Positions 15,388 through 24,456 of a stretch of 39,416 nucleotides of DNA are shown in pieces; position 1 is the stretch's first letter, and the number at the start of each line of letters is the position of its first letter. Under the pieces are notes generated by a model. That model made no database searches, was not told the DNA's origin, and was given only the letters and a program-made list of their open reading frames with translations. Position numbers and translations under genes: made by a program. The DNA comes from Fidelibacterota bacterium (GTDB lineage: Bacteria; Fidelibacterota; Marinisomatia; Marinisomatales; TCS55): assembly GCA_014381755.1 (NCBI GenBank), contig JACNLB010000068.1:1-39416 (forward strand), read 5' to 3'.

Positions 15388-17986
15388 AAAGACCATGTTT
15401 CTTTTTCAACTCATCCAATTTTTGCAATGCTTGAATGGGCGTCATGGAATTCACATCCATATCATTGAGATCTTTTTTGAATTTAGCTTCCTGTTTTTCG
15501 AACATGGATATCTGTTTTGACGCCGACGGCGGAGCAGATGTTCCCGATTGGTCCGAAGATTCCAAATGATGACTTAAAATATCCTTCGCTCGGGAAATAA
15601 CACTCGTTGGCAAACCGGCCATTTGCGCCACATGAATTCCGTAACTCCTATCCCCCGGTCCGGGCATAATCTTTTTCAAAAAGACGATTTCGTCTCCAAA
15701 TTCCTTCACAGCAGCGTGATGATTCTCCAACCGCTCCAAAGAATGTTCAAGTTCCGTTAATTCATGGTAATGTGTTGCAAATAAAGTTCGGGCTGCAACT
15801 TCTTCGCGATTGTGCAAATACTCGGTAATGGACCACGCCAATGATAATCCATCAAAGGTGGCAGTCCCTCGTCCTATTTCATCCAGAAGAATTAAACTTT
15901 GGGATGTTGCATTATTCAAAATATTCGCCGCTTCAATCATTTCCACCAAAAATGTACTTTCACCACCGGCAAGGTTATCGCTGGCGCCCACTCGGGTAAA
16001 TAAACGGTCTACAATACCAATGGTAGCCTTTTTCGCTGGTACGTAGCACCCAATCTGAGCCATGAGTACAATCAAGCCAACTTGACGCAAATATGTGGAT
16101 TTTCCGGCCATATTAGGACCGGTAATGAGATGAATCTGACTTTTGTCTACATTCATCTTCAGGTTATTACCCACAAAACGGTCAGACGCCGGGAGCAGAT
16201 TTTCCACTACAGGATGACGTCCATCTTTAATATCGAGAACAGCGTCTGCAACTAGCGTCGGTTTACAATATTTCTTCTGAATCGCCAAATGGGAAAAAGT
16301 GGAAAGAACGTCGAGCCTGTTCAGCAGTTTTGCGTTAATCTGGATTCGGTCAGCCCTATCCATAATTTTCTGGCAGCATTCGGCAAATAATTCTGATTCA
16401 ATAGCCAAAATATCTTCTTCTGCGGACAGGATTTTTTCCTCGTATTCCTTTAGCTCTTCGGTGATATAACGCTCGGCGTTTACCAGCGTCTGTTTACGAA
16501 TATAGGTTTCTGGCACTTTATCTTGGTGGATCTTTGAAATTTCCAGGTAATAACCAAATACCCTGTTAAATCCCACTTTCAGTTTACTGATGCCCGTCTT
16601 TTCCCGTTCTGACTCCTGCATTTCTGCAATCCATTGTTTCCCTCCGCTGGCTAATTTCCGTAATTCGTCCAATTCTGTATTGATTCCATCTCGAATAACA
16701 TGGCCCTGTTGGAGTTGTGCAGGTACGTCTTCATTCATTTGTTCTGAAACCAATTCCACAACCGGATCGGTCTCCGCAAACGAATCGGCGGCTGAATTCA
16801 ATTTCTCAAGATCTGATGACTGTAGTAATTCTTTTAGTTTCGGTATACACTTCAAGCTTTCCTTTAATCCTATTATGTCTCGAGGATTGGCTTTTTTCTG
16901 GCTAATCTTGCCGAGGATTCGTTCTATATCCAAAACGTCATCTAAGACAGTCCGTACCTTTTTCAACAAACGTTTATTTTTTAAAAATCCCTCAACAATA
17001 TCCAATCGGTCATTCAGTTTCTCTATAACCGTCAGTGGTTGGGATAACCATTGTTTCAATAAACGTCCGCCGCCGTTGGTTACCGTTTCGTCCAATAAGT
17101 CCACCAGAGTTCCGTGGGTGCCTTGTGTCGCCAAGGACTTAAATACTTCCAGATTGCGTATGGTAAAGCCGTCCAGCCCCATAATGCCGTCATCGGCAAT
17201 GGAAGTCAAAGTTGTAATGTGGGACAGGGAACCATTCAATGCATGTTTCACATGATAAAAAATCGCGCCTGCTGCCGTGATGCCCTGTTCCAGATGACCA
17301 CATCCAAATCCTTTCAGCGTCCGCACGCTGAAATGTTCGGTAAGTGTGCGCTCGCCCTGATCGAAGGATAAGACCCAATCTTCCACCGTTGACACAAAGG
17401 GCTTTAGTTCCCGATACCAGTCCGTTGTGGAATAAACAATGCTCTCCGCCAACAACACTTCCCGGGGAGCGAATTTCCGCAGTGCTTCCTTCAATCCGGC
17501 TTCTGGACATTCTCCAATAAATAATTCTCCTGTGGACTGATCCAGCACGGCGTAACCGGCTTGATTGCGATGAGTATGGACACACGCCAAAAATTGATTC
17601 GATTTCTCATTCAGCGCTGCTTCGCTGGTAATGGTCCCGGGCGTTACCACTTCTACCACTTCCCGCTTTACAATACCTTTCGCCAGTTTGGGATCTTCCA
17701 CTTGTTCGCAGATGGCCACGCGATGTCCGGCTTTCACCAATTTGTGTAAATAATTATCGATGGCGTGATAGGGAAATCCTGCTAAGGCAACATTTCCCGC
17801 AGCACCGTTGGAACGCTTCGTTAGAACGATCCCCAGCACTTTCGCCGTAATGACAGCATCGTCACTGAATGTTTCGTAGAAATCACCCATGCGGAAGAGA
17901 ACGATGGCATCGCTGTACTGGCGCTTCACGTCCTCGTATTGACGCATAAGAGGAGTACTTTGTTGTTTGACTGGTTTAGCGCTCAT
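15386..17986 (-). CDS. mutS: DNA mismatch repair protein MutS
   Basis: Recognises mismatches and starts repair. The 866-aa length is typical of MutS1. The mismatch-reading Phe-x-Glu motif is present (MGDFYETF, about residue 37), followed by connector, lever and clamp domains. The ATPase has Walker A GPNMAGKSTYLRQ, the signature LAGGESTFLVEM and Walker B LILLDEIGRGTATFDG. A C-terminal stretch (KQISMFEKQEAKFKKD) includes a possible clamp-binding motif, QISMF. It overlaps selB as ATGA. No mutL is in the window. The C-terminus runs into a heptamer repeat. Confidence 0.97.
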   Translation of the reverse strand: MSAKPVKQQSTPLMRQYEDVKRQYSDAIVLFRMGDFYETFSDDAVITAKVLGIVLTKRSNGAAGNVALAGFPYHAIDNYLHKLVKAGHRVAICEQVEDPKLAKGIVKREVVEVVTPGTITSEAALNEKSNQFLACVHTHRNQAGYAVLDQSTGELFIGECPEAGLKEALRKFAPREVLLAESIVYSTTDWYRELKPFVSTVEDWVLSFDQGERTLTEHFSVRTLKGFGCGHLEQGITAAGAIFYHVKHALNGSLSHITTLTSIADDGIMGLDGFTIRNLEVFKSLATQGTHGTLVDLLDETVTNGGGRLLKQWLSQPLTVIEKLNDRLDIVEGFLKNKRLLKKVRTVLDDVLDIERILGKISQKKANPRDIIGLKESLKCIPKLKELLQSSDLEKLNSAADSFAETDPVVELVSEQMNEDVPAQLQQGHVIRDGINTELDELRKLASGGKQWIAEMQESEREKTGISKLKVGFNRVFGYYLEISKIHQDKVPETYIRKQTLVNAERYITEELKEYEEKILSAEEDILAIESELFAECCQKIMDRADRIQINAKLLNRLDVLSTFSHLAIQKKYCKPTLVADAVLDIKDGRHPVVENLLPASDRFVGNNLKMNVDKSQIHLITGPNMAGKSTYLRQVGLIVLMAQIGCYVPAKKATIGIVDRLFTRVGASDNLAGGESTFLVEMIEAANILNNATSQSLILLDEIGRGTATFDGLSLAWSITEYLHNREEVAARTLFATHYHELTELEHSLERLENHHAAVKEFGDEIVFLKKIMPGPGDRSYGIHVAQMAGLPTSVISRAKDILSHHLESSDQSGTSAPPSASKQISMFEKQEAKFKKDLNDMDVNSMTPIQALQKLDELKKKHGL

Positions 17987-19845
17987 AATTCCGCCCCTTT
18001 TAACCGCACATTTCCATCCCGTTCAGTCCAACCTTGCTTATCGGAATATTCCAGTACAGGAATGGCGAATTTCCGCGTTAAACCGCTCATGCGTTTAAAG
18101 TCTGCCACATTCATTTCACTTTGGATGTTAAAATGGTCTTTCATTGCTTGGCGGAGTTTAGCCATGTTTTGGCTGTGCATCCAGACACCGTTTTCGATTT
18201 CCACCACTTTATTTTCATTCTTTAATACGTGTAAAATCTCCAATATGTCCTTATGGCTCGTTTTCAATTTTTTGGACAATTCTTCAGTGTTCAATGGCGT
18301 AAATCCATTTTCCATTATCCCATCTTCCATCTTACGTGATATTTCTGCCGTTCCGCCTGCCAATTCCACTTTATGACTCGCCAATGCGACGCCCGTTCCG
18401 GCGGAACGAATAGATGCATTGTGTTCCATAATGTCCAGCATTTCAGCCAACCATTTTTCGCTAAAACCTACATCCTGTGCAAGTACGTCCGCTGACATGG
18501 CTTTGCGAAGTGGATTTTTCTCATGAAACTGTTCTAAACTTTTTACGATTAATTCGGAGCATGATTTCAGATTTTCGTCTGAATAAATAAACGTCCGCCG
18601 AGATGTGTTTAAATCCGTCTTTTTCACCAAATCCCTCATGGTGTTATCCGTCATTTGCAGTGCTCTCCCCCAATCAAATACCGTCTTTGGATTTCGTTTA
18701 AACGTCGCAACCAATTGCCTAAAACGTTTCTCCAGATTCAGATCCAATTCTGACACCCATTCTTTTATCTTTACTCCCTTGGGAATAAATGAGGTCAACA
18801 CCGTCCCGCCGCCCATGGTATGCATGGGAGAATAGGAACGCATAACAAAGCGGTCTTCACTGGCCATGACTGCAGGATGCTCCAGTTCAATGATGACATT
18901 TGCCGAACTGCCGGCGGTCATTTTCTTATTCGATGTTAAAAATACACGTGCCATCACTTCTGCCGTGCCCAAATGCACTCGCACTCTCTGGCGGTGCTTC
19001 AATTCTTTTTTCATATCTACCGTAAGCTGAATATGGGCAGTGAATTTCGAGACTGCTTGCAGTTTCCCGGGAGTAGCCAGCTCTGATCCGCGGAACACCT
19101 TTTCTGCGTCCACTCCGGATAAATTTACTGCCGCACGATCACCACGCTGCACGGTTTCTACTTCCGCACCATGGGACTGAATGCCCCGGACTTTCGATGA
19201 AATATTCCCCGGCAATACATCCACGGAATCTCCTTTTTTCAAGCTCCCGGAAATGACCGTTCCCGTGACCACCGTACCAAAACCGGTCATGGAAAAAACA
19301 CGGTCAACCTGGAGACGAAAAAAGCTCTCATCTTCTGACGGCTGAACTGCAGCTGCTCTCTTTTCCAATAAGTGTTTTAATTCGTCAATTCCACTATTTG
19401 TTTGTACGGATGTTCGTACCACATCCACGCTTTCAAAAATGCCTTCAGTCAATTCACGGATTTCCAGCTCGATGAGGTCCAGCCATTCTTCATCTTCTGC
19501 CAAGTCGGTTTTGGAGAGGGCTACCACACATTGGGGAATATTCAGCAGCTTCAGGATGTGCAAATGCTCCCGAGTTTGGGGCATAATGCCATCATCAGCC
19601 GCCACTACCAAAAGGGCAATATTGATGGTGGACACTCCCGCCACCATATTACGGATAAATTTCTCGTGACCGGGAACGTCAATAATGGTGACCGATTCAT
19701 TTAAGAAAGCAAATCCTAGGTCGATGGTCATACCCCGGGCTTTTTCTTCTGCCAAACGGTCCGTGTCTGTGCCGGTGAGTGCTTTCACCAATGCGGTTTT
19801 TCCGTGGTCAATATGCCCGGCAGTGCCGATGACAACTTGGGTCAT
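17983..19845 (-). CDS. selB: Selenocysteine-specific translation elongation factor SelB
   Basis: Delivers selenocysteyl-tRNA to UGA codons marked by a SECIS hairpin. The 620-aa length is typical. The GTPase domain has G1 GTAGHIDHGKTALVKAL, G2 GMTIDLGFA, G3 DVPGHEKF and G4 SKTD. Beta domains II-III follow (about 175-340), then C-terminal winged-helix repeats (about 370-620) for SECIS binding. Residues about 505-513 (MEDGIMENG) are encoded by an in-frame heptamer-repeat array in the linker between winged-helix units. It overlaps the selA stop as TAATG and mutS as ATGA. The organism therefore probably decodes some UGA codons as selenocysteine. Confidence 0.95.
   Translation of the reverse strand: MTQVVIGTAGHIDHGKTALVKALTGTDTDRLAEEKARGMTIDLGFAFLNESVTIIDVPGHEKFIRNMVAGVSTINIALLVVAADDGIMPQTREHLHILKLLNIPQCVVALSKTDLAEDEEWLDLIELEIRELTEGIFESVDVVRTSVQTNSGIDELKHLLEKRAAAVQPSEDESFFRLQVDRVFSMTGFGTVVTGTVISGSLKKGDSVDVLPGNISSKVRGIQSHGAEVETVQRGDRAAVNLSGVDAEKVFRGSELATPGKLQAVSKFTAHIQLTVDMKKELKHRQRVRVHLGTAEVMARVFLTSNKKMTAGSSANVIIELEHPAVMASEDRFVMRSYSPMHTMGGGTVLTSFIPKGVKIKEWVSELDLNLEKRFRQLVATFKRNPKTVFDWGRALQMTDNTMRDLVKKTDLNTSRRTFIYSDENLKSCSELIVKSLEQFHEKNPLRKAMSADVLAQDVGFSEKWLAEMLDIMEHNASIRSAGTGVALASHKVELAGGTAEISRKMEDGIMENGFTPLNTEELSKKLKTSHKDILEILHVLKNENKVVEIENGVWMHSQNMAKLRQAMKDHFNIQSEMNVADFKRMSGLTRKFAIPVLEYSDKQGWTERDGNVRLKGAEL
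18305..18332 (-). repeat. In-frame period-7 repeat inside selB (4 units)
   Basis: On the minus strand it reads AGATGGA, AGATGGG, ATAATGG, AAAATGG and is translated as part of KMEDGIMENGF. It matches the gene-end arrays in period and core. Unlike them it keeps the reading frame and lies within coding sequence. Confidence 0.65.
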
Positions 19846-21215
19846 TAAACGTCCTGAATTGCTTGAATAAGTCTGATAACCTGGTTCGGCAGAACCGCTT
19901 TCAGGTCGATATAAAATGTATTTCCTTTGGTGTAACCCACAACGGGGATATTTCCTGTTCGGAATATTTTAGCCAATTTAGATACCGATATTGTTTTGGG
20001 ATTGAACTTCAGTGCAGCACTGGGAATAGTTTCCACGGGAAGTGATCCGCTCCCTGCTTCCACCTTCGATTCCACTAACGAAATTCCTAGGTCTTTGATC
20101 TTCTTTTTGGGAATATCCGTCAAAATCTTCTCTCCCCGTTTCATGAGGGTCTTTTGAGATGTGGTCAGGAGTTTCAGTGATAAATTATCTCCGCTGACTT
20201 TTTCCTCTGAATGATACGTCCGTAATATTTCTTCCATGAGGACAATGGTCCACTTGTCACAGCGGTATGTTCGATAAAGTGCATTTTTGTGGATTTTGTT
20301 TACATATTTCTTTTTCCCCACAATGAGCCCCGATTGAGGTCCGCCCAATAGTTTATCCCCGGAGAAAGTAATAATATCGGCGCCTGTTTTTACTACACCT
20401 GCCACCAGTTCTTCCGGTGGGAGTCCCATTTTTGTCATATCCACCAAGGCGCCGGAACCAAGATCCGCTACCAAAGGAATACGTTTCTTTTTCGCTAATG
20501 CTGCTAAATCCGAGAGTGATACTTCTTTCGTAAATCCCTGCATCACGTAATTACTGGTGTGGGCCCAGAGAATGGCGCCGGTTTTTTTGGTGATTGCTTT
20601 TTCATAATCTTTCAGGTGGGTGCGGTTGGTGGTGCCCACTTCCACCAGATTGCAGTGGCTTTTACGCACCATGTCGGGGATACGAAATGAACCGCCGATC
20701 TCCACTTCCTGTCCCCGAGAAACGATAACGTCTTTACCTTCGGCAAATGTATTCAAGGCAATTAGGACTGCAGCGGCGTTATTATTGACAATTAAACTTT
20801 TTTCCGAACCGCAAATGGCAGAAAGTAATTCATTAATATGATTCTGCCGCTCGCCCCGTTTACCGGAATCTAGATCAAATTCAAGATTGACGTAACCTTC
20901 CAGTTTTTTGGTTGCATTTGCAATTACTTTTTTTGACATGGGCGCTCGGCCAAAACCGGTATGTAAAACTACGCCGGTGCCGTTAATGATATTTTTCATG
21001 GATGGTTTAGCTAATCGGTCAATTTCATTTATAATTAAATCAATAATTTCCTTACGATTGAGCTTTAATTTTCCTGCTTTAGCTTCTGCTCGAAATTGAC
21101 TTATTTCTGTTTTAATAATTTTGTTTATATAATTAATATGCAACTGTGTATCTTTGTTTACTTCAAGTAATACTTCAGATACAGATGGTAGTTGCTGGAG
21201 TTGATTCTTGCTCAT
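19845..21215 (-). CDS. selA: L-seryl-tRNA(Sec) selenium transferase
   Basis: Pyridoxal-phosphate enzyme that converts seryl-tRNA(Sec) to selenocysteyl-tRNA(Sec). The 456-aa length is usual. The PLP lysine is about Lys288 in FSGDKLLGGPQSG; upstream are INGTGVVLHTGFGRAP and VNNNAAAVLIALN. The C-terminal domain has the VGYTKGNTFYIDLKAV block. The ATG start has no Shine-Dalgarno site, and a near-palindrome (TTTCCACTAGTGAAA) abuts it. selA and selB are coupled by TAATG. selC (tRNA) and selD are not in the window. Confidence 0.95.
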   Translation of the reverse strand: MSKNQLQQLPSVSEVLLEVNKDTQLHINYINKIIKTEISQFRAEAKAGKLKLNRKEIIDLIINEIDRLAKPSMKNIINGTGVVLHTGFGRAPMSKKVIANATKKLEGYVNLEFDLDSGKRGERQNHINELLSAICGSEKSLIVNNNAAAVLIALNTFAEGKDVIVSRGQEVEIGGSFRIPDMVRKSHCNLVEVGTTNRTHLKDYEKAITKKTGAILWAHTSNYVMQGFTKEVSLSDLAALAKKKRIPLVADLGSGALVDMTKMGLPPEELVAGVVKTGADIITFSGDKLLGGPQSGLIVGKKKYVNKIHKNALYRTYRCDKWTIVLMEEILRTYHSEEKVSGDNLSLKLLTTSQKTLMKRGEKILTDIPKKKIKDLGISLVESKVEAGSGSLPVETIPSAALKFNPKTISVSKLAKIFRTGNIPVVGYTKGNTFYIDLKAVLPNQVIRLIQAIQDV

Positions 21216-21258
21216 TTCACTAGTGGAAATTGATGAACATTCATTGATAAAACAACTA

Positions 21259-22419
21259 TCATGATTTACGAATAATCATATAACTGGTAAACAGTGCTGG
21301 AATCAATAAAAAGCCCATGACGGGAAACACTGCGGCCACGCCTTGGCTTTCCGCAATAAATCCGCCAAATCCTGCTGCCAGCGAACCGATACCAAAACTC
21401 AAGAAAAAACTAATTCCGTAGCCCAATCCCCTATTGGCGCTGTGGGTAAATTCAGCAATAAGTGTATTGCTGATAGGTTGGTTGGAAAAATAGGCCATCC
21501 CCATAAAAAGACTGAACACTACAAGCCACACATCTGAACTGTAACCCATAAACAATAAAAAGGGAATATTCACAGCTACGATGACCATGAGCATTTTGGG
21601 ACGATTATAGAGGCTGCCCAGCCGTCCGCCCATGAGTTGGCCGATAATTCCTGCTAAAAATACTAATGAGGGGAAAATCCCTGCTTTCATCGTATTGGAA
21701 ATAAAGGGCATAAAGTCGTTTGTATTCTCGGCAAAATGAGTGGGCATAAATGTGGTAAATCCGTAATACGCCATTCCCATAAGCATATTGGTAATATAAA
21801 AATAGATTAATGCAGGACGATTTGTCTTTTCTACTTTATTCTCTATTTTTTCTTCTTCATCATCTTGTTTACGCTTCGGAATAGCAATAAGGGTAGTAAT
21901 TGCCAAAATAATATTAAAAATGCCCAAAAATGCATAGGATGCCCGCCAGGAAATCAATGCTGCAAGCGCTGTGGCCATAATGGGTCCCGCAGCGGATCCG
22001 ACTGTACCAAAGATACCGTGGACCGCCATTCCTTTCGTGAGGGCATTTACACGGTGAGAAATGAGTGTAAGTCCGGCTGGATGATAAATACTGCAGAAAA
22101 ATCCCATACATCCCAAACCTATGACCATTATAAATAATGAGCTTGAAACTGAAACCAATAGCGCCGAGACCCCTGAACCCACGAGATAAAATATTAATAG
22201 TGCCCGGCCTCCCAGTTTGCGTTCTGCCCAGCCAGCGGGAATAGCACCGACTCCAAACATAAAAGCACTGACAGTTACAACGAGACCTAATGTATCCAAT
22301 CCTGCGTTGAATTCATTCCGTAAAATGGGAATTAAGCTCGGCAAGGCCAGCATGAGTGCATGGACGGATAAATGACTTCCGCCGGTGATGCCAAGAACTA
22401 TTTTTTCGAATTTGCTCAT
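21259..22419 (-). CDS. Major facilitator superfamily transporter
   Basis: The 386-aa protein has about 12 hydrophobic helices and a charged central loop (KRKQDDEEEKIENKVEKTNR) between the two six-helix halves. The first half has the MFS loop 2-3 region (AGWAERKLGGRALLIF) and a helix with FFCSIYHPAGLTLISH, a pattern I associate with fosmidomycin-resistance-like exporters. The substrate is unknown. It is 43 bp upstream of selA in the same direction, so co-transcription with the selenocysteine genes is possible. A 16-nt inverted repeat lies just upstream of its start. No known selenium-transporter motif is seen. Confidence 0.85.
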   Translation of the reverse strand: MSKFEKIVLGITGGSHLSVHALMLALPSLIPILRNEFNAGLDTLGLVVTVSAFMFGVGAIPAGWAERKLGGRALLIFYLVGSGVSALLVSVSSSLFIMVIGLGCMGFFCSIYHPAGLTLISHRVNALTKGMAVHGIFGTVGSAAGPIMATALAALISWRASYAFLGIFNIILAITTLIAIPKRKQDDEEEKIENKVEKTNRPALIYFYITNMLMGMAYYGFTTFMPTHFAENTNDFMPFISNTMKAGIFPSLVFLAGIIGQLMGGRLGSLYNRPKMLMVIVAVNIPFLLFMGYSSDVWLVVFSLFMGMAYFSNQPISNTLIAEFTHSANRGLGYGISFFLSFGIGSLAAGFGGFIAESQGVAAVFPVMGFLLIPALFTSYMIIRKS

Positions 22420-22425
22420 TTTTTA

Positions 22426-22441
22426 GTTAATGTGTATTAAC
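22426..22441. promoter_or_regulatory. Inverted repeat upstream of the MFS gene, possible operator
   Basis: GTTAAT-GTGT-ATTAAC is a perfect 6-bp inverted repeat with a 4-nt centre, ending 7 bp before the MFS start codon. A second palindrome, AATTTTAAAATT, follows at 22448-22459. Position and symmetry fit a repressor site or an mRNA hairpin at the start codon, but AT-rich sequence makes chance palindromes common. Confidence 0.3.
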
Positions 22442-22477
22442 AGTAGGAATTTTAAAATTTAATTTTCAATTTATTTA

Positions 22478-23578
22478 TCATATTTGTATACGAATTTCTT
22501 CACAATTAGAATATACATCATCAAAAATGTGTTCTGCTTTCTTTTTATCCAGGCTGCACAATTTTGCAACTTCTAAAATATCATTTTTATCTGCATTTCC
22601 TTTATTCAAAATTGTCGTTGAATGATTTCCATCGTATCCGCTACTGGGAACTAAATCATAAGCTGGAGAAACAAGCCACTGTTTATTCTTCATGATGAAT
22701 GAAACGTTTTTTGCGTGATCATCTTTATTTCCGGTTAGAATATTAAAAACCATACGTCTAAATAATGTATATGCTTCTTCGATGTTTTTAGTTAATTCAA
22801 ACGCTATTTTAATTAAATCCACATAATCCAATGACGGAAAACGATGGTCTGCATAAAGCAATCCCGATGCAGAATGAATATGGATTCTTTTTCCATTACT
22901 CCGATCAAAACGTTTTACACCAAAATATTTTCCTTCTAATAATTGAGTTTCCGGCATTTCAATCCCGCATTTTTTTGCAATAATTGAATATTGATATTCA
23001 ATTTCACCCATATTTTCGGGATCATGAGCAGATCTGAATTTGACAATCCACGGATCGCCTTTAATGTTAATTAGAACTTTTGGTCTGGCGCCGCCGGATG
23101 AGCCGCCCATCTCAATCAAATCGTCTAACATTCCACTTTTATATTTGTTTTCGATCAATATTTTATGAACTTCCAATGCAAGAAGATTAAGATCGTCAAT
23201 TTGACCTTTTGACTTAAAAGCATAATCAGGTTCATACGATAAAATTCCCATACCAGACTTGCCGATTAAACTCAATTTATCCAGTAAAGACAATGAACCA
23301 GGTTGTATATTATTTTTCAATAAATATCTATCTATAAGCAAATTACCCCAACCATCGGGCAGGCTATCGTTAAATAAGCCGAATAATCCATTAAATGGAT
23401 CACGACGTGCCGTAAATGCACCGGCTTGCAATGGTAAATAAAACGGAGAAAGAGAAACGCCATTGCTTAAATAATCAGGATCATATTCAAAGACGCATAA
23501 TCTTTCCGGTGAAATCACCATCCGCCCCATGAATTGATCATTGTCGAATATATTTAACAGATTGATGGGCTCAAACAT
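22478..23578 (-). CDS. hipA: HipA-family serine/threonine kinase toxin
   Basis: Toxin half of a type II toxin-antitoxin pair; E. coli HipA phosphorylates GltX and triggers growth arrest through Rel. The 366-aa product is compact. The N-terminal subdomain has GVSLSPFYLPLQ and LPDGWGNLLIDRYL. The Gly-rich, autophosphorylation-prone loop is GGSSGGARPK, and the catalytic segment is NILTGNKDDHAKNVSF with a later PAYDLVPS (metal-binding Asp). All key elements look intact, so the kinase is probably active. It overlaps hipB by 8 nt and follows it, as usual. The target is unknown. Confidence 0.92.
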   Translation of the reverse strand: MFEPINLLNIFDNDQFMGRMVISPERLCVFEYDPDYLSNGVSLSPFYLPLQAGAFTARRDPFNGLFGLFNDSLPDGWGNLLIDRYLLKNNIQPGSLSLLDKLSLIGKSGMGILSYEPDYAFKSKGQIDDLNLLALEVHKILIENKYKSGMLDDLIEMGGSSGGARPKVLINIKGDPWIVKFRSAHDPENMGEIEYQYSIIAKKCGIEMPETQLLEGKYFGVKRFDRSNGKRIHIHSASGLLYADHRFPSLDYVDLIKIAFELTKNIEEAYTLFRRMVFNILTGNKDDHAKNVSFIMKNKQWLVSPAYDLVPSSGYDGNHSTTILNKGNADKNDILEVAKLCSLDKKKAEHIFDDVYSNCEEIRIQI

Positions 23579-23891
23579 TTCTGCCTCGCTGCCTTTCCTT
23601 TACCTTACTATTCTGAATAATATCATCTACACTTTGATATTGGTTTTCGGGAAATAACTGACGAAACTCATCTAAACTACCTAAAACCAAAGCAATTCGT
23701 AAAAGATGTTTTAATGAAATTTCATATTTGTGCTCAAATCGCTTTATGGATCCTAAACTAACACCAGATTTTTCTGATAACGATTGCTGGGCAATGTTTA
23801 GCAAAAGTCGTTTTTTGCGCATTCTTTTTGATACATTTTCAGCAATTGCATGTGGGTTAAAATCATCAATGTCAAAATTAACAATAGTCAT
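23571..23891 (-). CDS. hipB: HipB-like XRE-family antitoxin
   Basis: The 106-aa DNA-binding partner of the adjacent HipA. The helix-turn-helix covers about residues 30-75 (NIAQQSLSEKSGVSLGSIKRFE), followed by the LFPENQYQSVDDII tail typical of HipA-linked antitoxins. The start has an AAGGA site 7 bases upstream. It follows the rplS terminator, so the hip genes have their own promoter. By family knowledge HipB represses its own operon; AT-rich direct repeats upstream could be the operator. Confidence 0.88.
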   Translation of the reverse strand: MTIVNFDIDDFNPHAIAENVSKRMRKKRLLLNIAQQSLSEKSGVSLGSIKRFEHKYEISLKHLLRIALVLGSLDEFRQLFPENQYQSVDDIIQNSKVKERQRGRNV

Positions 23892-23893
23892 TA

Positions 23894-23960
23894 TATTATC
23901 CTTATATTCTTTATATTATGTATTTCATCTAATATTTTAACTGTTATAATTTACATCTTA
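23894..23960 (-). promoter_or_regulatory. hipB upstream region: direct repeats and possible operator
   Basis: Three copies of TTATATT (plus-strand reading) lie 9-11 bases apart immediately upstream of hipB and flank its ribosome-binding site. Further up is TAACTGTTA (23938-23946), a 9-nt palindrome. A weak TTGCAA / TAAATT pair with a 17-nt spacer could be the promoter. Autoregulated toxin-antitoxin operons usually carry such sites, but none is proven. Confidence 0.35.
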
Positions 23961-24048
23961 TTATAATGGATTGCAATATAAATGGAGGAAGTCGATTCGT
24001 ATTAAACCCATTGTGACAACAAAAGAAACTTTACCAACATAACTATTG

Positions 24049-24090
24049 TAAAATAAAAAAACCCCCACCGTTTTAACCGATGAGGGTTTA
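24049..24090 (-). terminator. Rho-independent terminator after rplS
   Basis: On the minus strand AACCCTCATCG pairs fully (two G-U pairs) with CGGTGGGGGTT around a short A-rich loop and is followed by a T-rich tract. It lies about 20 bp after the rplS stop. The pairing is better on the minus strand than the plus, so it ends the smc-ffh-rpsP-rplS run before hipBA. Confidence 0.88.
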
Positions 24091-24111
24091 TCGTTTATTT
24101 TAAGATTTGGT

Positions 24112-24453
24112 TTATCGTTTTTCGGCAATACGTGTTGCTTTACCGGAAAGTTTTCTCAAGTAATGCAATTTTGCTCTCCGCACTTTCCCGCGGCGCACAA
24201 CATTAAAATTGACTAACATGGGTGAGTGCAATGGGAAAATTCGTTCGACACCTACACCATTGGAGATCTTTCGAACGGTTATGGTTTCTTCAATTCCGCC
24301 GCCTTTCCGGGCAATCACCACACCGCGATACTTCTGAATACGCTCCTTGCCGCCTTCAACAACACGGACGTCTAATTCCACTGTATCGCCTGAATTAAAT
24401 ACCGGTAAATCTGTTTTTAATTGATCTTGGACTACTTCTTGTAATTTGTTCAT
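24112..24453 (-). CDS. rplS: 50S ribosomal protein L19
   Basis: Ribosomal protein at the 30S-50S interface. The 113-aa length is typical. The motifs [19 protein letters not shown] and [15 protein letters not shown] are L19 hallmarks, and the C-terminus [18 protein letters not shown] is basic. A GGAG site precedes the ATG. It is the last gene of the rpsP-khpA-rimM-trmD-rplS operon, a common bacterial order, and a terminator follows. Confidence 0.97.
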   Translation of the reverse strand: MNKLQEVVQDQLKTDLPVFNSGDTVELDVRVVEGGKERIQKYRGVVIARKGGGIEETITVRKISNGVGVERIFPLHSPMLVNFNVVRRGKVRRAKLHYLRKLSGKATRIAEKR

Positions 24454-24456
24454 GTT

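Noticed and set aside
16590-17255. 221-aa plus-strand ORF
   Set aside because: Antisense to the conserved middle of mutS; Ser/Asn-rich shadow composition.
23892-24048. tRNA(Sec) or other RNA gene near selA-selB
   Set aside because: This is the largest gap, and no cloverleaf or CCA-type end is seen; the other gaps are too small.
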